From assembly GCA_010014835.2 (NCBI GenBank), contig JAAAKB020042765.1, forward strand, positions 1 through 23,323: DNA of 23,323 nucleotides, given 5' to 3'. How positions within the stretch are numbered: the stretch's first letter is position 1; each line of letters opens with the position of its first letter. A model generated the notes under the pieces. That model was given only the letters and a program-made list of their open reading frames with translations, did not search any database and had not been told where the DNA came from. A program made the translations under genes and the position numbers. Shown here piece by piece: positions 19,167-23,323 of this stretch. This DNA is from Apostichopus leukothele (Eukaryota > Echinodermata > Holothuroidea > Aspidochirotida > Stichopodidae).

Positions 19167-21118
19167 GTAAGTCCAGATATATTCCAAGGCTATATATTCT
19201 CACACCCTGCACCCTCACGTGGTTCCCTCCCAGAGTCACCTGCATAATTCAGTTCCCTCTACATGGCTGAAACGTGGATTTTCTTTTACTAGTTCTTCTA
19301 TGTAACGCTGTTACAGTGAAGCTGTAGAATTGTGCCAAACATCACCGAAAATTTTTAACCGTCGTCCGTAAGTCTGAGACGACCAAATTTCTGCTCGGAT
19401 GGCAACCAAAATCAGCTTTGGAGGTCATCAGAGGGACAACTAGTTGCTTACATCAAAGTCAGGTTGCATTGTAACTAAGTAGACCCAAATACGTAAAATG
19501 ATAAATTGGTATCCACCACCATCAATTTGGAGATACCGAAATAAAAACAAAGACGATAGTAAGGCCTATGATCCACCCGGAAGGGAGTTTTACTGGCCCA
19601 TAAGACCTGGTTGTCAAAAGGGACAATCCAAGGAAAATCATTACAATATTTTACCTGCCCAACCCTCATGGAAAAAAATTCTTGTCTTTTGTTGAATAAT
19701 TAATTAAATATTGTATAACAAAGTCTGCAAATATCAAAGTTGCTATGCCAAAATTTTGGACAATGAATTATTTCTTGACATTGAGTACATTTTGAAAGAT
19801 GTGTTTTTTGATATTTGTATTGGTATTGTCATGTTTTCATTTATTGCATGATCAACAAAATTCCACAAATATTAAAAAGTTCCCCCAAAATTAGATACAT
19901 TGTTTATAAAAAAAAATTTTTTTATGGATAATGAGAGAAGTTGAGGTTTGCTAACATAATTATGGAGATTAACTGTAACATGTTACTTAAACAGCATCTC
20001 CTTTTGGGCAGAAAAATTGGCATGATCTAACATTTGTATCAAAAGAAAGAAAGTAAGAACCTTACATTGTTTGTTAGTCCTCCCATTCACTTAAAATGAT
20101 GTATTAGGCTTTGATAGAATATGTCTGTATATAGTGCATTTAAATGGAATCAAGGATTAACAAAGAACCCACCCCCTCCCCCCCCCCAACCCCACTCCTA
20201 TCAAACCCCCTGCAGAAGTAGAGTCAATGGTAACCAATTTCTACATTTTCTTTTGACAGGGCAACACATAATTTATTCCAGTTAGTAAACCGACATTTGA
20301 AGCAGTCCAGCTCTGATGGTGACAACACAGTGGAACAACTCACCAAGGTAAGTCGCTTTGAATAGCTTCGTTTTAGCTTTCATTTTATTTGTCTACTACG
20401 TTAACGAATAAAGTTGTCAACTGTGACGTGACTAACTTCTTTGTGAAGTTTAACGAAACTCTCTATGTCAAACGTTCGCTGACGTATCTGTGTGAAGATA
20501 TCACTGTGTTGTTTTCAAGCTATTATTGTGATAATGTAATTATGGTCATCATGTAGTGATGAGATTTCTACACTGGTAAGGTATAGCAGTTCTTGTACAC
20601 AGGCACCATTTTACTTTATGAGAGATGCTTAAAACTGCTACACAAAATCTGATCACTGAATTATTCTCCAAATTCTACCATATGAGCTGGTAGTAAATAT
20701 ATACATTAAAATTAAAACTGCTACTATCAAATACAACGGCTTAAGTAGTTTTAGCGGGAGCTTCCATTAAATGTTCGATTGATGTACGTAGGAATGCCTT
20801 TATAGTCACCAGTAAAGTGGCAAGTGTCATCTAGCAGCTTTTACATCAACAATGGCCTGTCCGTAGTATGGATCCGTATTGAAAGGTTGAAAGCACTGTT
20901 TCATATATTACTTTTATATATAACCTTCTTGTAATCTTTTCAGTTTGGTCTTGACACAAAACAATGAATTAATTCACCATTTTGAAGGAAAAATACCTGG
21001 TTGACCCTTTCCATCCTCTCTTTAACAGATTCAAATGTTCATCATGGACTTGACCCAGATCACCACGGAGATAAAGCGAGCAGAGGCGGTCGGAACCACT
21101 GCATCGGGTGCTTCGTAA
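19098..21118 (+). CDS. CFAP73: CFAP73/CCDC42-family ciliary coiled-coil protein, C-terminal exons
   Basis: The join of 19098-19166, 20260-20347 and 21029-21118 reads about 81 residues in phase to a stop. It reads ESVWTHIKNTAAKKTLLLGR, IKM, then ATHNLFQLVNRHLKQ, ending AEAVGTTASGAS. Human CCDC42 and CFAP73, as recalled, share WESRWTHIQNTAAKKTL and MATLNLFQ/NLFQLV. The LLLGR and the short Ala-rich tail favour CFAP73. The family (DUF4200 coiled coils) belongs to the MIA complex that helps control inner dynein arms in motile cilia. Upstream exons encoding the main coiled coil are not seen. Confidence 0.9.
19167..20259 (+). other. Intron of the CFAP73-like gene
   Basis: GT-AG intron of 1.1 kb. 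It has two overlapping opposite-strand open frames at 19475-19695 without recognisable products. A C10 run lies at 20178-20187. Nothing else stands out. Confidence 0.85.
20260..20347 (+). CDS. CFAP73: CFAP73-like penultimate exon
   Basis: This 88-nt exon has the acceptor ttttcttttgacag and the donor AAG|gtaagt. It completes Met, then reads ATHNLFQLVNRHLKQSSS and on to TVEQLTK. It ends in phase 0. Confidence 0.93.
20348..21028 (+). other. Last intron of the CFAP73-like gene
   Basis: GT-AG intron of 0.7 kb. I see no repeat, RNA or coding feature in it. Confidence 0.85.
21029..21118 (+). CDS. CFAP73: CFAP73-like last coding exon
   Basis: After the acceptor ctctctttaacag it reads IQMFIMDLTQITTEIKRAE, a short tail ending GAS, and the stop TAA (21116-21118). 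A helical end followed by a small Ala/Thr/Ser tail is like the C-terminus of CFAP73. Confidence 0.92.
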   Translation: MQMFIMDLTQITTEIKRAEAVGTTASGAS

Positions 21119-21188
21119 AATGTTTGGCCGTCCTCATCTATAGATGGAACAGCTAACAACGACATCCTTGGAGTGGATGTGAGAAACT

Positions 21189-21194
21189 AATAAA
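21189..21194 (+). terminator. Poly(A) signal AATAAA of the CFAP73-like gene
   Basis: AATAAA lies 70 nt after the stop codon, followed by a T/G-rich stretch (TTTACTTGTTCGTCACAGG) as downstream elements often are. The implied 3' UTR is about 90 nt. Confidence 0.7.
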
Positions 21195-23060
21195 AACAAA
21201 ACTCAGAAATATTTACTTGTTCGTCACAGGTTTTCAGATCACAATCTCCTGTGATTAATAACACTCTGTCCGTGGATATGAAAGCAACAGTTGACTGGAG
21301 GAGTCGGTGTGATTTCTGTTTTTATTTTCGATGGGAGTAAACATTCTATGAAATACACTTAGAGAAATGAAATAAGAAAATTAACAATGAGTCCGAAGCT
21401 ACATGTGATGTTTTTTATTGTGTGTAGAAAAATTTAAGTTAGGAAGTTGATGCAGGCTACAGGATTTGTTCACATGAGATTTTTTTAGAAGGAAATGAGA
21501 AAATTTACAGGTAGTCTGCAAACTGTGTAATATTGTTGTGAGGACTTTTATTTGTAGAATAAATATATTACTGATGACTTTCCAACAATTGATTCAATTT
21601 CTTAAAATATTGATTAACAAATATTTGACTGCAAGTTTTGGGTTATTTTTCACTCAAAGGTTACTAATTTTGAGCTAATACTATCAATTGGATTGCCCAG
21701 CTAATGTGACCTGTAAGCTACAAACCATTTATGCTTTATCCACATTCTTATGCGGGTCCTTAGGATTGTATACCAAAAAAAAGAGCTTTCTAAGCCACTT
21801 GTAGTAATAATCTACAAGTAACATTTATTTTGCGTTCGATTTTGGAATTAATTGTATTATGATTCTCTGGTTACATCGGCAGTAATCAAGTTCAAGCCGA
21901 TTTAAGTTGACATCAAAACTGATTGATTCAACAAAAGATTTCCTGATGAAATTTCAACTTTATGCGGTTACACTTTTGTATTCTGAGACCGCAACAAAAA
22001 TATGCTTTTGCCTTATGAATATTCAAACATCCAAGACTGATATGAAGTTTGCAGACTATGGTTCTACTCACAGTCTTTCATGTTATTGTTTGTTTATTCC
22101 AGTATAAAATCTCAAACAGATTGTTGTTTAAAACATATATAAATGCCAACCATCAAAATGTAAAAAGTGGGATAATATTCAAATGAAATTATAATTTGTG
22201 CTTGAAAGTGACATTATGCATCTGACAACTTCCCCCCCCCCCCTCCGCCCCCCAAAAACAAAAGAAACAAAGAAAGGCACATACACATCAGATTAAATGC
22301 AGAAAATATGTGTTTATTATCAGAAGTTGGTCAATTGTGCTTCAGGTTAAGGTAAAGTGCTGAATAAATTAACTTAAATGCATGTATCCCATTGCAGCTC
22401 AGATGTTTGATTTCCTTGAGAGGTCCAGTAGTGTTAAGTGTGATCAAGTTATAAATAAAACAGATTAATTTATAGATTATGATCGTACATGAAAAAGGTA
22501 TTACGCCCTGTTTTATTGAAAAGATCTTTTGTAGATTATACTATATTGTTGTCGGTCGTTATAAGGATGAACCAAGTTGTCTTAGGGACATACTGAAGCC
22601 CACAGACAATTCTTTGCTTGGTCCAAAAGGTTGAAAAAACGAAACAAAAACAAAACATGTAACCTTAACAAACTGTAGTAAACAATTTCATTCAAGTGTT
22701 ACTTCAAAGTTATAATTTGACATCATTATTGAACATGACATTGAGAATCAACAATAAAAGACACAGGACAAGATTAGTCTCGTGATTCAGCTCGATGGAA
22801 AAGGTATCAAAAAGATACCAATCTTAAACAAACTCCAACCAACACCACACCTAGAACTAGTCGCTTGTTAAACTATCAGACAGTTAATCTGCTATCTCTG
22901 TGCCCTTCGTGAAAGTTACAGTAATGCCGACATGCTTCATTCTCTCATACCTTGATGATTTTGACAGATGTATATATAAAGATATGTTTTAAAACCTGTA
23001 AATAAACATTGAAAATAAATCTTTTACACAAAGCTCTTTTGCTATGAACTATACTACATT
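21195..23060. other. Intergenic stretch between the CFAP73-like and lectin genes
   Basis: AT-rich DNA with a C12-containing tract (22232-22252). It has scattered AATAAA motifs (for example near 21560, 22455 and 23000). The 66-codon frame at 21907-22107 has no recognisable features. Two convergent genes end on either side. Confidence 0.6.
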
Positions 23061-23072
23061 TCTAACCAGTCT

Positions 23073-23084
23073 TTTATTTTTATT
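23073..23084 (-). terminator. Tandem poly(A) signals for the lectin gene
   Basis: The minus strand reads AATAAAAATAAA about 110 nt after the lectin stop codon. A CT dinucleotide run (23084-23099) sits immediately beside it, inside the inferred 3' UTR. Confidence 0.5.
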
Positions 23085-23191
23085 CTCTCTCTCTCTCTCA
23101 CTTTCTGGGAGTTTGATTTAAGTCTACTTTTAAATTCCATTCATGCAAGATCTTCATGAGGGTCTCAGCATTGAGTGACGACTGGAACTAA

Positions 23192-23323
23192 CTAAGGGAG
23201 TAAGTCTTGGTCGACGTAATCGGGATCTTGCGGAATTTCGCAGACGAACGGTTTTCGGGCGGAACACTGGTGATCGTTCCACAGGCCTTCCGTCACAAAG
23301 TTGGTTTCGATGCAGCCCTCGTT
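23192..23323 (-). CDS. C-type lectin, last exon (3' end only)
   Basis: The minus strand is open from the window edge to TAG (23194-23192), 43 residues. It reads NEGCIETNFVTEGLWNDHQC, SARKPFVCEIP and a tail ending DQDLLP. This is the end of a C-type lectin domain: Cys of the NE.C motif, the WND calcium-binding motif, the Cys after it, and the terminal FVCE cysteine. The EPN or QPD sugar-specificity motif lies just upstream, outside the window. Such lectins bind carbohydrates, usually secreted, and are expanded in echinoderms, where they act in immunity. The WND motif suggests calcium binding is kept. Confidence 0.93.
   Translation of the reverse strand, partial: NEGCIETNFVTEGLWNDHQCSARKPFVCEIPQDPDYVDQDLLP

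Overview
This is animal nuclear DNA. It is AT-rich and intron-heavy, with GT-AG introns, tRNA-derived SINEs, microsatellites and a decayed Ty3-type LTR element. Three recognisable host genes lie in it. The echinoderm-like C-type lectin tail, the Ty3 Gag type and the many G/C homopolymers suggest a marine invertebrate deuterostome, perhaps a sea cucumber. That species guess is an inference. Nothing bacterial is visible.

Layout. Positions 1-17174 hold the 5' half of an FBXL20/FBXL2-type F-box gene on the minus strand. Four coding exons are readable: 17174-17145, 10713-10655, 1300-1246 and 467-393. They join in phase into 73 residues: start Met, F-box, and the conserved stretch leading to the leucine-rich repeats, which lie beyond position 1. 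The three complete introns (about 6.4, 9.4 and 0.8 kb) carry nearly all the repeats: a 24-bp minisatellite (5727-6252), a tRNA-derived SINE (7682-8001), a second tRNA-like head (9058-9127), a four-copy block of about 90 bp around exon 3, and a broken Ty3/Gypsy fossil (14601-16557).

Positions 17175-17540 look like the promoter region, with an inverted CCAAT pair. At 17742-17786, pointing away from the F-box gene, is a near-perfect match to the first 45 nt of U2 snRNA. An unrelated long stem-loop and an Sm-like site follow it. This is the most unusual object in the window.

On the plus strand, 19098-21194 holds the last three coding exons and the poly(A) signal of a CFAP73/CCDC42-family ciliary coiled-coil gene. 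Its 5' exons are not visible upstream. At the right edge (23323-23192, minus) is the last exon of a C-type lectin.

The three host genes have unrelated roles (ubiquitin ligase adaptor, ciliary axoneme, secreted or membrane lectin). They are neighbours, not a pathway. Other signals worth attention are a strong excess of TACAGTA/TACTGTA confined to the F-box gene, a possible poison microexon in its intron 2, and a polarity switch of pure G/C runs at the promoter.
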